NCBI GenBank assembly: GCA_025361485.1 | Contig: JANYLA010000019.1 | Span: 1 to 48,630, forward strand | DNA length: 48,630 nt | Direction of reading: 5' to 3' | Source of the DNA: Bacteroidales bacterium | GTDB lineage: Bacteria > Bacteroidota > Bacteroidia > Bacteroidales > Tenuifilaceae | Made by a program: the position numbers and the translations under genes | Part shown: positions 1-10,143 of the stretch, one piece after another | Layout of the letters: each line of letters opens with the position of its first letter | Position numbering within the stretch: position 1 is the stretch's first letter | Notes under the pieces: model-generated | Seen by the model: only the letters and a program-made list of their open reading frames with translations | Databases searched by the model: none | What the model was told of the DNA's origin: nothing

Positions 1-1
1 C

Positions 2-91
2 ATTGGCTATTGGTTAGGCTGGTTGGGTATTTTATCATCGCTTGTTCAAGTGTGGTTATTTGAGCAAGCTCGGTATACTATTTCAAATTAG
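2..91 (+). CDS. Possible C-terminal end of a membrane protein (cut by window edge)
   Basis: An open frame enters from the left edge and stops at a TAG ending at 91. The roughly 29 residues (starting IGYWLGWLGILSSL) are hydrophobic and aromatic, like a final membrane helix, followed by a short polar tail. The neighbouring frame is also hydrophobic and stops at 63, so the frame choice is uncertain. I do not recognise the family. A link to DUF2892-type proteins, which often accompany rhodaneses, is only a guess based on the next feature. Confidence 0.25.
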   Translation: MGYWLGWLGILSSLVQVWLFEQARYTISN

Positions 92-128
92 CTAATCAAT
101 AGCCTATTTTCTAGTCATTTAAATTTAA

Positions 129-464
129 ACAGGCTCTAAGAGCATAAATGTTTCTAAGGCTCATAAAATAATCAAGCAAAATACTACTAACTCAAGATTT
201 GTAATTATTGACGTAAGAGTTGAAAAGGATTATAACCAAGGTCATATTCAAAATGCAATCAACATCGATTTTAAGTCACCAGATTTTGAGGATAAAATTT
301 GTAAGCTAGACAAAAATATAGTCTACCTAGTTTATTGTTATGGTGGTTATAGAAGTAAACAAACAGTGCTACTAATGAAGGATAAGAAATTTGCTTCAAT
401 TTATAACATGAAAGGTGGATTCATGAAATGGAGAGCAAAGAAGCTGCCGGTGGTTTCGATGTAA
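129..464 (+). pseudogene. Rhodanese-like domain, 5'-truncated or startless
   Basis: The frame ending with TAA at 462-464 encodes a nearly complete rhodanese domain. It has VIIDVR near the N-terminus, GHIQNAINID, an active-site loop CYGGYRS (the usual CRSGxRS loop with its Cys and Arg present), and the closing GGFMKW. Rhodaneses carry sulfane sulfur on the loop cysteine. The frame is closed upstream by TAA at 126-128, and there is no ATG, GTG or TTG before the domain begins, only an ATA at 144. Related Bacteroidota proteins normally have a signal peptide or lipoprotein leader here, so this looks like a gene that lost its 5' end, or a sequencing error. The catalytic Cys is intact, so decay would be recent. 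Confidence 0.6.
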
Positions 465-515
465 AATTTTGCTAGAAGTCGGAACTCAGAACCCACAACT
501 CACCTCTCCGAATAA

Positions 516-2756
516 TCACTTCATCCTTACTGCTTTTTGTACACCTTTAATTTTATTGAGTTTGTAAAGAAGCATCTCAAGGTTTTTGATATCAGAAACA
601 AATACCTGAATTCTCCCTTCGAATAGACCATCTTTACTGTTTATAGCAATACTCCGCATGTTAACCTTTAAATCGGTGCTAATAACCTCCGAGATACGAT
701 TAACAATTCCGAGTTCATCAAAACCGCTGATTTTAATTGTGGTTTGGAATGAGGTGGTTGCTTTTGATTCCTTCCATTTTGCCTTAACAATTCGATACCC
801 CCAACGAGCATTGAGCTGGGGTGCATTTGGGCAGTTTGTACGGTGAATCTTAATGCCTTCGCTAATGGTTACAAATCCAAAGATATTATCGCCAAATATT
901 GGATTACAGCACTTTGCTAGTTTGTATTCTATATTTACAAACTTCTCATCAATTACTAGGAAATCATCACTTGTTTGAATCCTTTTAGAATCAATAATTT
1001 TAGTTTTTTCTTCGGCTGGTGGAGCCTCTTTTTTTTCAGGATGCAGAATTAAAGACTTGAATGAGCTGATATCAACCTTTTCGTTGGCGATAAGTGAAAA
1101 CATTTCGGGTTGACTCTTAATCTTGAGATGTTTTTGAATAATCTTTAAGGCCTCTTCATTATCGGTAATTTTCCAGTTCTTAAATCTACGATAGATTATC
1201 TCTTTTCCTTGTAAAATCTCTTTGTTCTTTTCTTCCCTAAGGCTTTGTTTGATTCGACCTTTCGCCTTTGATGTGGTTACAACACTAAGCCAATCCTCTT
1301 TCGGTTTTTGATTTTTTGAGGTTATCACCTCAACAATATCCCCATTCTTTAGCACTTGTCGAATGGAGGCATTGCTATTATTTACTTTCGCCCCAACACA
1401 TTGACAGCCGATATCGCTATGAATATCAAAAGCGAAATCCAAAACCGTTGCACCCGTTGGTAGTTTTTTAAGGTCTCCGTTGGGTGTAAAAATAAAAATC
1501 TCCTTGGTGTAAAGGTTCGCTTTAAACTCTTCAACAAACTCTTCGGGGGAATTATCGTTGTTTTCGAGGATTTCTCTAACTCCAGTAAGCCAAGTATCAA
1601 TGTTCTGCTCCTGTTTAATTCCTTTGTACTTCCAGTGGGCAGCTAGACCATTTTCAGCTATTAAATCCATTCTATTCGTTCGAATCTGAACCTCAACAAA
1701 TCTTCCTTCTGGACCTACCACGGTAGTATGGAGCGACTCGTAACCATTGTTTTTAGGAACTGAAATCCAATCACGTAATCGTTCGGGATTGGGAGTGTAC
1801 TTATCGGTAATAATTGAATATATCTGCCAGCAATCTGATTTTTCCCTTTCCATAGGACTATTTAGTATGATTCGAATGGCAAATAGGTCGTAAACCTCCT
1901 CGAATTCAACATTCTGCTTCTGCATCTTTTTCCAAATGGAGTAAACAGACTTTGTTCGTCCTTTGATATCAAAATCAAACCCCTTTACAGTGAGTGATTC
2001 TTGAATAGGATCAATAAATTCTTTGATAAATTTATTTCGTTTGGCAGTAGTGTTCTTCAGCTTTTTAATGATTGTTTTGTACTCATCGGGGTTGGTGTAC
2101 TTCATCGCCAAGTCTTCCATCTCCGATTTTATCCTGTAAAGGCCCAATCGATGTGCTAGTGGTGCATAAAGATAAAAAGTGATTAACGATTGTTTTATTT
2201 GAATATCATTGGGCATTGAACTTAAAGAACGCATGGTTTCTTGTCGCTCGGCGATCTTTATCAGAATAACCCTAACATCTTTTGATATGGAAAGTAAGAG
2301 ATCCCTAAAATTTTCGGCTTGTTTTTTTGGGTTTTTGGGATCTAATTCGGATATCTTTGTAAGCCCTTCAACGATAATTTCTACGTTTGTGCCAAACTGC
2401 TTCTCAATTTGAGGACGTGTAAGTTGCCCTCTTTTTAAGGTTTCGTGAAGTAATGCCGAAATGATTGAGGTGCTACCAAGTCCCATCTCTTCCACACAAA
2501 CACGAGCAACTCCAATCAGATGAAAAATATTTAGTGCTCCAGATTCTCTTCTTATGCCACGATTTAACCCTGCTGCAAGATTGAACGCTTTTCTAACTTG
2601 TTTTTGATTTTCCTTAGATACTATACCTCTTGCGGCTCTTAGTAATCCACGGTATGAGTTAACAATTTTACTGCTTTCTATTTCTGTATACTTTTCCACT
2701 CGATAAGGGTTTTGGTAAATATATGAATAAATTAAAAACCCAGTCAATGGTTTCAA
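516..2756 (-). CDS. relA: RelA/SpoT-family (p)ppGpp synthetase with degenerate hydrolase site
   Basis: Long RSH protein of up to 746 residues. The order is HD-type hydrolase region (about 50-200), synthetase (about 250-390, with YDLFAIRI and VEVQIRT carrying the catalytic Asp and Glu), TGS domain (about 420-480), a zinc-finger/helical part with AKCCNP, and a C-terminal ACT domain. It makes (p)ppGpp from ATP and GTP/GDP in the stringent response. In the hydrolase half the first His is kept (H79), but the usual HDxxED becomes HETLKR (104-109) and the LADRLHNMRT-type motif becomes IAERQETMRS. The Mn-binding and catalytic residues are therefore lost, as in E. coli RelA, and it is probably synthetase-only. 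The longest frame starts at a TTG (2756). A GTG at 2699 fits the usual family N-terminus better. It is divergent from ligA. Confidence 0.9.
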   Translation of the reverse strand: MKPLTGFLIYSYIYQNPYRVEKYTEIESSKIVNSYRGLLRAARGIVSKENQKQVRKAFNLAAGLNRGIRRESGALNIFHLIGVARVCVEEMGLGSTSIISALLHETLKRGQLTRPQIEKQFGTNVEIIVEGLTKISELDPKNPKKQAENFRDLLLSISKDVRVILIKIAERQETMRSLSSMPNDIQIKQSLITFYLYAPLAHRLGLYRIKSEMEDLAMKYTNPDEYKTIIKKLKNTTAKRNKFIKEFIDPIQESLTVKGFDFDIKGRTKSVYSIWKKMQKQNVEFEEVYDLFAIRIILNSPMEREKSDCWQIYSIITDKYTPNPERLRDWISVPKNNGYESLHTTVVGPEGRFVEVQIRTNRMDLIAENGLAAHWKYKGIKQEQNIDTWLTGVREILENNDNSPEEFVEEFKANLYTKEIFIFTPNGDLKKLPTGATVLDFAFDIHSDIGCQCVGAKVNNSNASIRQVLKNGDIVEVITSKNQKPKEDWLSVVTTSKAKGRIKQSLREEKNKEILQGKEIIYRRFKNWKITDNEEALKIIQKHLKIKSQPEMFSLIANEKVDISSFKSLILHPEKKEAPPAEEKTKIIDSKRIQTSDDFLVIDEKFVNIEYKLAKCCNPIFGDNIFGFVTISEGIKIHRTNCPNAPQLNARWGYRIVKAKWKESKATTSFQTTIKISGFDELGIVNRISEVISTDLKVNMRSIAINSKDGLFEGRIQVFVSDIKNLEMLLYKLNKIKGVQKAVRMK

Positions 2757-2791
2757 ACCCTTTTGGGGTTTAAAGAAATTAATCTTTTCCC

Positions 2792-2799
2792 TATCTTTA
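2792..2799 (+). promoter_or_regulatory. Possible -7 box of ligA
   Basis: TATCTTTA lies 17 bases before the ligA start and resembles the Bacteroidota -7 box TAnnTTTG, differing in the last base. No clear -33 box was identified, so this is weak. Confidence 0.3.
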
Positions 2800-2809
2800 T
2801 AAAAATTAA

Positions 2810-4867
<2,058 letters not shown>

Positions 4868-4995
4868 GGTAAGGGAAATAAGAAAACTTTTGGATAAGTT
4901 TGGAGCAAATATAATTAACATCAATTAACGAACAATTCTATATCAATATTGATCAACTATTTTGAACTATATCGTTTATTTAATACAATTGCATT

Positions 4996-5574
4996 GTGAA
5001 ACTAATCGACAATATTAAACGGAACGCTGGATTAACTGCTTTAAGCAAAAGCCTCAAAGCAGTTAAACGGAATAAAATTGTTCATAATCTAGTTACTGCT
5101 CGAAGAATTGCTATTGTTGGAGTTGTACAAACCATAAAAGACTTTGATGATATTAACTCATTGCAAAGGACTTTAACCGAAAAAAATATGCAGGTTGAGG
5201 TTCTTGTTTACTTTCTGGGCAAAGAAATTCCTCAGCAATTACTCTTACGAAAAGGGATTAACATTTTTAATAAAAATGAGGTTAATTGGTACGGGAAACC
5301 ACTTTTACCTTATGTTGAGCGGTTCTGTAAAGAAGAATACGATATTTTAATAGATCTTTCGATAACTGAGCTTTTTCCAATAAGATGGATTACGACCCTT
5401 TCGCGATCAAGGTTTAAAGTTGGAAGTTTGAGCTATGCTGGCAATCCGTACGAGTTAATTATTACTGTTGACAATAAAAAGGAAATATCCTATTTATCTG
5501 AACAAATAATTCATTATTTAAACCTTATAAATAATCGTTTTGCTCAAGAGCAGGACGAACTTACTAATTCCTAA
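4996..5574 (+). CDS. DUF6913-family protein
   Basis: A 192-residue cytoplasmic protein without signal peptide or membrane segment. It resembles a family of unknown function common in Bacteroidota. The recognisable segments are ARRIAIVGVV near residue 36, a central alternating beta/alpha pattern, NEVNWYGKP, YDILIDLS (about 114-121) and FKVGSLSYAG. The fold reads as a small Rossmann-like domain, but no catalytic motif is evident. The start is a GTG at 4996; no ATG is available nearby. It ends 27 bases before dapA in the same direction and is probably cotranscribed with it. No function can be assigned from sequence. Confidence 0.75.
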   Translation: MKLIDNIKRNAGLTALSKSLKAVKRNKIVHNLVTARRIAIVGVVQTIKDFDDINSLQRTLTEKNMQVEVLVYFLGKEIPQQLLLRKGINIFNKNEVNWYGKPLLPYVERFCKEEYDILIDLSITELFPIRWITTLSRSRFKVGSLSYAGNPYELIITVDNKKEISYLSEQIIHYLNLINNRFAQEQDELTNS

Positions 5575-5601
5575 ACTCTAATTAAGGAGACGAAAACTGA
5601 A

Positions 5602-6480
5602 ATGAACAACAAGTTTAAAGGGTTAGGGGTTGCTATGGTAACTCCTTTTAATCATGAAAAAGAGATTGATTACAATGCTACAGAGTTATTAATTGAGCAT
5701 TTAATCGGCGGAGGCGTAGATTACCTCGTTGTTTTAGGAACAACTGGCGAAACAGCAACCCTTTCGGATAAAGAGAAGAAATCATTGGTTAAATTTGTTA
5801 TAAAGCAGAACAGGAAAAGAGTTCCAATTGTTGTTGGAGTCGGAGGTAATGACACTAAACATGTAATTGAAAGTATCGATAATTACGATTATGACGATAT
5901 CGACGCAATTCTTTCTGTTACTCCATACTACAACAAGCCATCGCAGAAAGGGCTTGAACTTCATTTTAAGGAGATTGCCGCCCATAGCCCTGTTCCTGTA
6001 ATCCTTTACAATGTTCCTGGTAGGACCGGAGTTAATATGACTGCAGAAACAACGTTGAAATTAGCTCAGATTCCAAAAATTATTGCTGTAAAAGAGGCAT
6101 CCGGAAATTTAAACCAGATGGCTTATATACTTCGCGATAAACCTGCAGATTTTCTTGTTATATCTGGTGATGATGGTCTTATTCTTCCTCAACTTGCGTT
6201 GGGTATGGATGGTTTAATTTCTGTCTTGGGTAATGCTCTGCCAAAACCATTATCGGAGATGATAAAATTGGGCATTAACGGAAAATTTGCCGAAGCTCGA
6301 AAAATTAATTTAAATCTTATCGAGATTATTGATTTTCTTTTTGTTGAGGGAAGCCCATCGGGTATTAAAGCTGCTTTAAATATCAACGGTTTGATGGATA
6401 ATAGCCTTCGTTTGCCTTTGGCTCCTGTTAGCGAAGCAACTTATAATAAATTATCTCAGCTAATGGCGAACTTTCGTTAA
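5602..6480 (+). CDS. dapA: 4-hydroxy-tetrahydrodipicolinate synthase DapA
   Basis: Condenses pyruvate with aspartate-semialdehyde, the first committed step to diaminopimelate and lysine. It is a 292-residue TIM barrel of standard length. The visible residues are the GTTGE loop (T47, T48), Y136 in ILYNVPGRTG, the Schiff-base lysine K164 in VKEASGN, and the C-terminal SPSGIKAALN. All catalytic positions match the E. coli enzyme with an offset of three. AAGGAG at 5585-5590 precedes the ATG, and a strong terminator follows at 6513-6540, so DUF6913-dapA looks like one transcript. Confidence 0.97.
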   Translation: MNNKFKGLGVAMVTPFNHEKEIDYNATELLIEHLIGGGVDYLVVLGTTGETATLSDKEKKSLVKFVIKQNRKRVPIVVGVGGNDTKHVIESIDNYDYDDIDAILSVTPYYNKPSQKGLELHFKEIAAHSPVPVILYNVPGRTGVNMTAETTLKLAQIPKIIAVKEASGNLNQMAYILRDKPADFLVISGDDGLILPQLALGMDGLISVLGNALPKPLSEMIKLGINGKFAEARKINLNLIEIIDFLFVEGSPSGIKAALNINGLMDNSLRLPLAPVSEATYNKLSQLMANFR

Positions 6481-6512
6481 ACAGAATTGTTACTGATATA
6501 GATTTTTCAGTT

Positions 6513-6540
6513 AAAGGCTCATTCGTGAGCCTTTACTTTT
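6513..6540 (+). terminator. Intrinsic terminator after dapA
   Basis: A perfect 9-bp stem, AAAGGCTCA/TGAGCCTTT, with a TTCG tetraloop (6522-6525) is followed by ACTTTTTT. It lies 33 bases after the dapA stop. Confidence 0.9.
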
Positions 6541-6546
6541 TTAATA

Positions 6547-6577
6547 TTGGTTCTCTCGTTAGAAATATCTATTTTTA
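6547..6577 (+). promoter_or_regulatory. Probable promoter of the DHOD-like gene
   Basis: TTG (6547-6549) and TATTTTTA (6570-6577) are separated by 20 bases, which fits the Bacteroidota -33/-7 arrangement. It sits between the dapA terminator and the ATG at 6602. Confidence 0.4.
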
Positions 6578-6601
6578 AAAAAAATCTTAAAACTATCACT
6601 T

Positions 6602-7591
6602 ATGGCTAATTTATCTACTACCTATATGGGTTTGAAACTGAAAAACCCAATTATTGTTTCAAGTTCTGGCTTAACCAATAGTGTAAAAGATATTATTACC
6701 CTTGAGGAGAAAGGTGCTGCGGCAATTGTGACCAAATCTTTGTTTGAGGAAGAGATTATTCTAGAAACCGAAGAAAACCTTAATAAGATGCACGCTTCGG
6801 GATTTGTCTACCCCGAAACAACCGAATATTTTGACTTTGATAGGATGGAGGATACCGTTTCCAATTATCTTAAATTTTTGTCCGACAGTAAGAAAAGCGT
6901 TAAAATACCAATTATTGCAAGCATCAACTGCGTAACAGCCGAAGGTTGGACCGATTTTACCAAACGTATTGAAGATACCGGAGTTGATGGACTCGAACTC
7001 AACGTTTTCAATTTGCCTGTAAATTTCAACGATCCTAACTCTTCCAACGATAAGGTTTATTTGGATATTGTTGAAAAGATAACCAAGGTTTCGAAGCTTC
7101 CATTATCATTAAAAATAGGTTTTTACCATTCAAATCTTGGATATTTTATTAAACACTTAAGTCAAAGCCCAACAAAGGCAATAGTACTTTTCAATCGTTT
7201 TTATAACCCCGATTTCGATATACATACACTCCATTTTAATTCGTCGTACGTATTGAGTAATCCTGCTGAAGGAGCAAATACATTGCGTTGGGTTGCAATT
7301 ATGGCAAACAGGGTTAGCTGCGATTTATCAGCATCAACTGGTATCCATGATGGTACAGCTGTTATTAAACAGCTGCTTGCTGGTGCAAAAACGGTACAAC
7401 TCTGCTCTACTCTTTATAAAAATGGAAACGATCAAATCGGAATTATGCTTAATGAGCTTGAAAAATGGATGAATGAAAACGATTACAATACCATTGATGA
7501 GTTTAGAGGAAAGATGAGCCAATCTAAAACATTCGATCCCAAAGTATTTGAACGGGTTCAGTTCATGAAATATCTAAGAAATCGGGATTAG
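6602..7591 (+). CDS. Dihydroorotate dehydrogenase-like flavoprotein
   Basis: A 329-residue FMN-type TIM-barrel protein related to PyrD. The N-terminus (MGLKLKNPIIVSSSGLTNS) and the motifs INCVTAEGW, LELNVFNLP, KIGF, VLFNRFYNPDFDI and STGIHDG follow the order of class 1 dihydroorotate dehydrogenases. However, the ELNxSCPN signature and the catalytic Cys/Ser loop of genuine PyrD are not recognisable. It matches the 'dihydroorotate dehydrogenase-like' group of unknown substrate, and I would not call it pyrD. It has its own promoter and stands alone between dapA and a TPR gene. Confidence 0.8.
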   Translation: MANLSTTYMGLKLKNPIIVSSSGLTNSVKDIITLEEKGAAAIVTKSLFEEEIILETEENLNKMHASGFVYPETTEYFDFDRMEDTVSNYLKFLSDSKKSVKIPIIASINCVTAEGWTDFTKRIEDTGVDGLELNVFNLPVNFNDPNSSNDKVYLDIVEKITKVSKLPLSLKIGFYHSNLGYFIKHLSQSPTKAIVLFNRFYNPDFDIHTLHFNSSYVLSNPAEGANTLRWVAIMANRVSCDLSASTGIHDGTAVIKQLLAGAKTVQLCSTLYKNGNDQIGIMLNELEKWMNENDYNTIDEFRGKMSQSKTFDPKVFERVQFMKYLRNRD

Positions 7592-7672
7592 GAAGCACTT
7601 TTCCTGTTAATATCATGGGTGATTTGTTAATAGTTTAAAAACATTTAAGAGTTAACATCCTCAAATTATTGC

Positions 7673-7680
7673 TAAGTTTG
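7673..7680 (+). promoter_or_regulatory. -7 promoter box of the TPR gene
   Basis: TAAGTTTG is a perfect TAnnTTTG box, 19 bases upstream of the ATG at 7700. The -33 region is not clear. Confidence 0.5.
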
Positions 7681-7699
7681 CACCAGAAGTAGATTCGAG

Positions 7700-9100
7700 A
7701 TGAAGGAAGATAGAGACTTTGGCTATAATGAAATTGAGGCTTTTGAACTTGTTCAGAAGTATGAAGAACTTATTCGGCAGAAAAAGAATTTCTTTTTTGA
7801 TGTTATTGAGTATGAAGTAATAATAAACTACTACCTCGATAATGAAGAGCATCTAAATGCAACTGACGCCATCAATACTGCTATTAGTATGCATCCATAT
7901 TCTTCTGAATTACAGCTTTTAAAGGCCGAACTTTATACTACCGACAAAAAGTACGACGAAGCTTTAACTATTCTTGATTACTTAGAACAAGTTCATCCCG
8001 AGAAATCTGAAGTGCTTTACCTCAAAGGTCAAATCTTTTTCAATAAAAGCGATCTAATTAAAGCCGATGAAAACTTTAAAAAGGCATTGGATTCCTGCAC
8101 CGAAGATAAATCAGAGCTTACATACCGTATATCGAGTATTTATTTTGTTGAAGAGGAGTTAAATACTGCTATTCGCTATCTGCTCGAAGCGCATAGGCTC
8201 GATCCAATGCATTTTGCGACACTTTTTGATTTAGGCTATAGCTACGAAAAGATTAACAATATCGAAAAGAGTTATTATTACTACAATAAACTACTCGATT
8301 TGTACCCGTTTACTCAAAATGTATGGTACAATTTAGGTATTGTGCTTACAAAGCAGGGTAAATTAGATGAAGCCATAGAGGCTTACGATTATTGTATTGC
8401 CATTGATCCCGAGTACTGCTCAGCTTACCATAATAAAGCCAATACGCTTGCATCAATTGATAGGTACAAAGAGGCCGCAGCTGTTTTTCAAGAACTTATC
8501 CTACTCGAACCTGAAAACCCCAGAGTATTCTGTTCGCTGGGGGAATGCAATGAAAAACTTGAGAAGTTTGAGCAGGCGCTTGAAATGTATAATAAGACAA
8601 TTTCAATTGACCCTGCTTTCGCAGAGGCGTACTATGGAATTGGCATTATAATGAACGAGAGAAAGCAACCAAATTTAGCACTTGATTTCATCAAAAAGGC
8701 CATTGCTCTTGAACCTGAGATGTATGATTTTTGGTTGGGACTTGGAAAAGTTTACTACGAGCTGAATAATATTGAAGAGGCTTTAAACGCTTATCGTGAA
8801 GCTACAACGCTTAACCCCGATGAGCCAGATGCCTATTTGGCTCTGGCTGAGATTTATCTTTATCAAGAAAAATTTGGAGATGTTGAGTGCCTGTTCGATG
8901 AGCTTGGCCCAAAGTTCGAGGGTAATGCGTCAATGAAAGTATTGAATGCTGCTGCATTATACTTATCGCACAGAAGAAAAGAAGCACTTGATGAGTTAAA
9001 AGTGGCAAAACGCATAGATCCTACATCTATCGATGATTTTTTCAGCATAGTTTCGGTGATAAACGATGATGAATTTAGGGATCAAACTAAAAAGCTGTAA
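7700..9100 (+). CDS. Tetratricopeptide (TPR) repeat protein
   Basis: A 466-residue soluble protein built almost wholly of TPR units from about residue 40 to the end. Examples are YNLGIVLTKQGKLDEAIEAY, AYYGIGIIMNERKQPNLAL and FWLGLGKVYYELNNIEEAL, each with the usual W/L-G-Y-A-P spacing. TPRs form a protein-binding superhelix, and nothing in the sequence names a partner. There is no signal peptide or membrane segment, so it is probably cytoplasmic. A -7 box just upstream supports the ATG start. The downstream flank is a GAAGACA heptamer array that starts 8 bases after the stop. Confidence 0.85.
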   Translation: MKEDRDFGYNEIEAFELVQKYEELIRQKKNFFFDVIEYEVIINYYLDNEEHLNATDAINTAISMHPYSSELQLLKAELYTTDKKYDEALTILDYLEQVHPEKSEVLYLKGQIFFNKSDLIKADENFKKALDSCTEDKSELTYRISSIYFVEEELNTAIRYLLEAHRLDPMHFATLFDLGYSYEKINNIEKSYYYYNKLLDLYPFTQNVWYNLGIVLTKQGKLDEAIEAYDYCIAIDPEYCSAYHNKANTLASIDRYKEAAAVFQELILLEPENPRVFCSLGECNEKLEKFEQALEMYNKTISIDPAFAEAYYGIGIIMNERKQPNLALDFIKKAIALEPEMYDFWLGLGKVYYELNNIEEALNAYREATTLNPDEPDAYLALAEIYLYQEKFGDVECLFDELGPKFEGNASMKVLNAAALYLSHRRKEALDELKVAKRIDPTSIDDFFSIVSVINDDEFRDQTKKL

Positions 9101-9108
9101 AGAGGAGC

Positions 9109-9183
<75 letters not shown>

Positions 9184-9256
9184 GACTGACTAACCATAGC
9201 ACCTTGAAAAGAATTTGAACGCTGATCCAGAACGTTAGGATATTCACAAAATCTAA

Positions 9257-9264
9257 TACATTTG
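9257..9264 (+). promoter_or_regulatory. -7 promoter box of the ComA-like gene
   Basis: TACATTTG, a perfect TAnnTTTG box, lies 26 bases before the ATG at 9291. GTTA at 9234-9237 could serve as a weak -33 element. Confidence 0.5.
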
Positions 9265-9290
9265 TAGCATTAACCAATAATAATCAAAGT

Positions 9291-10070
9291 ATGAACTTCA
9301 ATCTCCCTTATATACCCGAAAGGCCTAAAAAACCTCGCAACTTAGGATTAACCATGGTAATGGATAAAGGCTTAAGCCTTAGCGAAGCCGAATCGATGGT
9401 TGAATCAGGAAGTGAGTTTATTGATTTTGTAAAATTTGGATTTGGAACGGCCTTAATTACCAACAAACTAGAGGAAAAGATAAATCTATACAAACAGGCG
9501 GGGATTAGACCATACTTTGGAGGAACTCTTTTTGAAATTTTCATCATCAGAGGCATGTTTGATGAGTATTGCAAGTTTATCGAAAAGTATAAACTCGATT
9601 TGGCTGAGGTTTCCGATGGTTCAATGGTGATGGATAACGATGTAAAGTGCGAATATATTTCAAAACTATCGAAGAGGGTTACCGTAATCTCCGAGGTGGG
9701 TTCCAAGAACGCTGATGTACATATTCCCGATGAGGTTTGGGTTGAATCTATGAGGAAAGAGCTTCAGGCAGGATCGTGGAAGGTAATTGCCGAGGCAAGA
9801 GAAAGCGGGAATATTGGAATATATAACTCAAATAATTCAGCAAATACTAAGCTAATTGATGATATTGTTAAGAGTATCAAAATTGAAAATGTTCTTTGGG
9901 AGGCACCAATTAAAAGTCAACAGGCTTGGTTTATTAATCTTTTGGGTGCAAATGTGAACCTTGGTAATATTGCTCCAAACGAGATAATATCGTTAGAGAC
10001 TCTTCGAATGGGTTTACGTGGCGATACTTTTTTACAGTTTCTACCAAAAGAACTCAAAGAAGGTCAGTAG
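9291..10070 (+). CDS. comA: Phosphosulfolactate synthase (ComA family)
   Basis: A 259-residue TIM-barrel protein of the ComA family, whose characterised members add sulfite to phosphoenolpyruvate to give phosphosulfolactate. The family pattern is clear: GLTMVMDKGLS, the EFIDFVKFGFGT segment, YFGGTLFEI, a DLAEVSDGSM motif, ISEVGSK, VIAEARESG, and a C-terminal GANVNLGNI followed by LRGD. The substrate in this organism is inferred. In archaea the product leads to coenzyme M, while in bacteria it leads to sulfolactate or other sulfonates. No other sulfonate gene is visible nearby. It has its own promoter box and a strong terminator. Confidence 0.85.
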   Translation: MNFNLPYIPERPKKPRNLGLTMVMDKGLSLSEAESMVESGSEFIDFVKFGFGTALITNKLEEKINLYKQAGIRPYFGGTLFEIFIIRGMFDEYCKFIEKYKLDLAEVSDGSMVMDNDVKCEYISKLSKRVTVISEVGSKNADVHIPDEVWVESMRKELQAGSWKVIAEARESGNIGIYNSNNSANTKLIDDIVKSIKIENVLWEAPIKSQQAWFINLLGANVNLGNIAPNEIISLETLRMGLRGDTFLQFLPKELKEGQ

Positions 10071-10094
10071 TTAAATATTAAAAATGAATTGATT

Positions 10095-10119
10095 AAACCG
10101 AGTACTCCTCGGTTTTTTT
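10095..10119 (+). terminator. Intrinsic terminator after the ComA-like gene
   Basis: An 8-bp stem, AAACCGAG/CTCGGTTT, with loop TACTC (10103-10107) runs into a seven-T tract. It begins 24 bases after the stop. Confidence 0.9.
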
Positions 10120-10143
10120 GTTAAGGTTTACTATATTTATTCA

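Noticed and set aside
2755-2771. AAACCC/GGGTTT hairpin at the start of the relA-like gene
   Set aside because: Only six base pairs and no T-tract in either direction; not enough to call a regulatory element.
6602-7591. Annotation as pyrD (true dihydroorotate dehydrogenase)
   Set aside because: The catalytic loop and ELNxSCPN signature of PyrD are not present; only the family-level name is supported.
9308-9706. 132-residue leftward open frame inside the ComA-like gene
   Set aside because: Fully antisense to a conserved coding sequence; a shadow frame.
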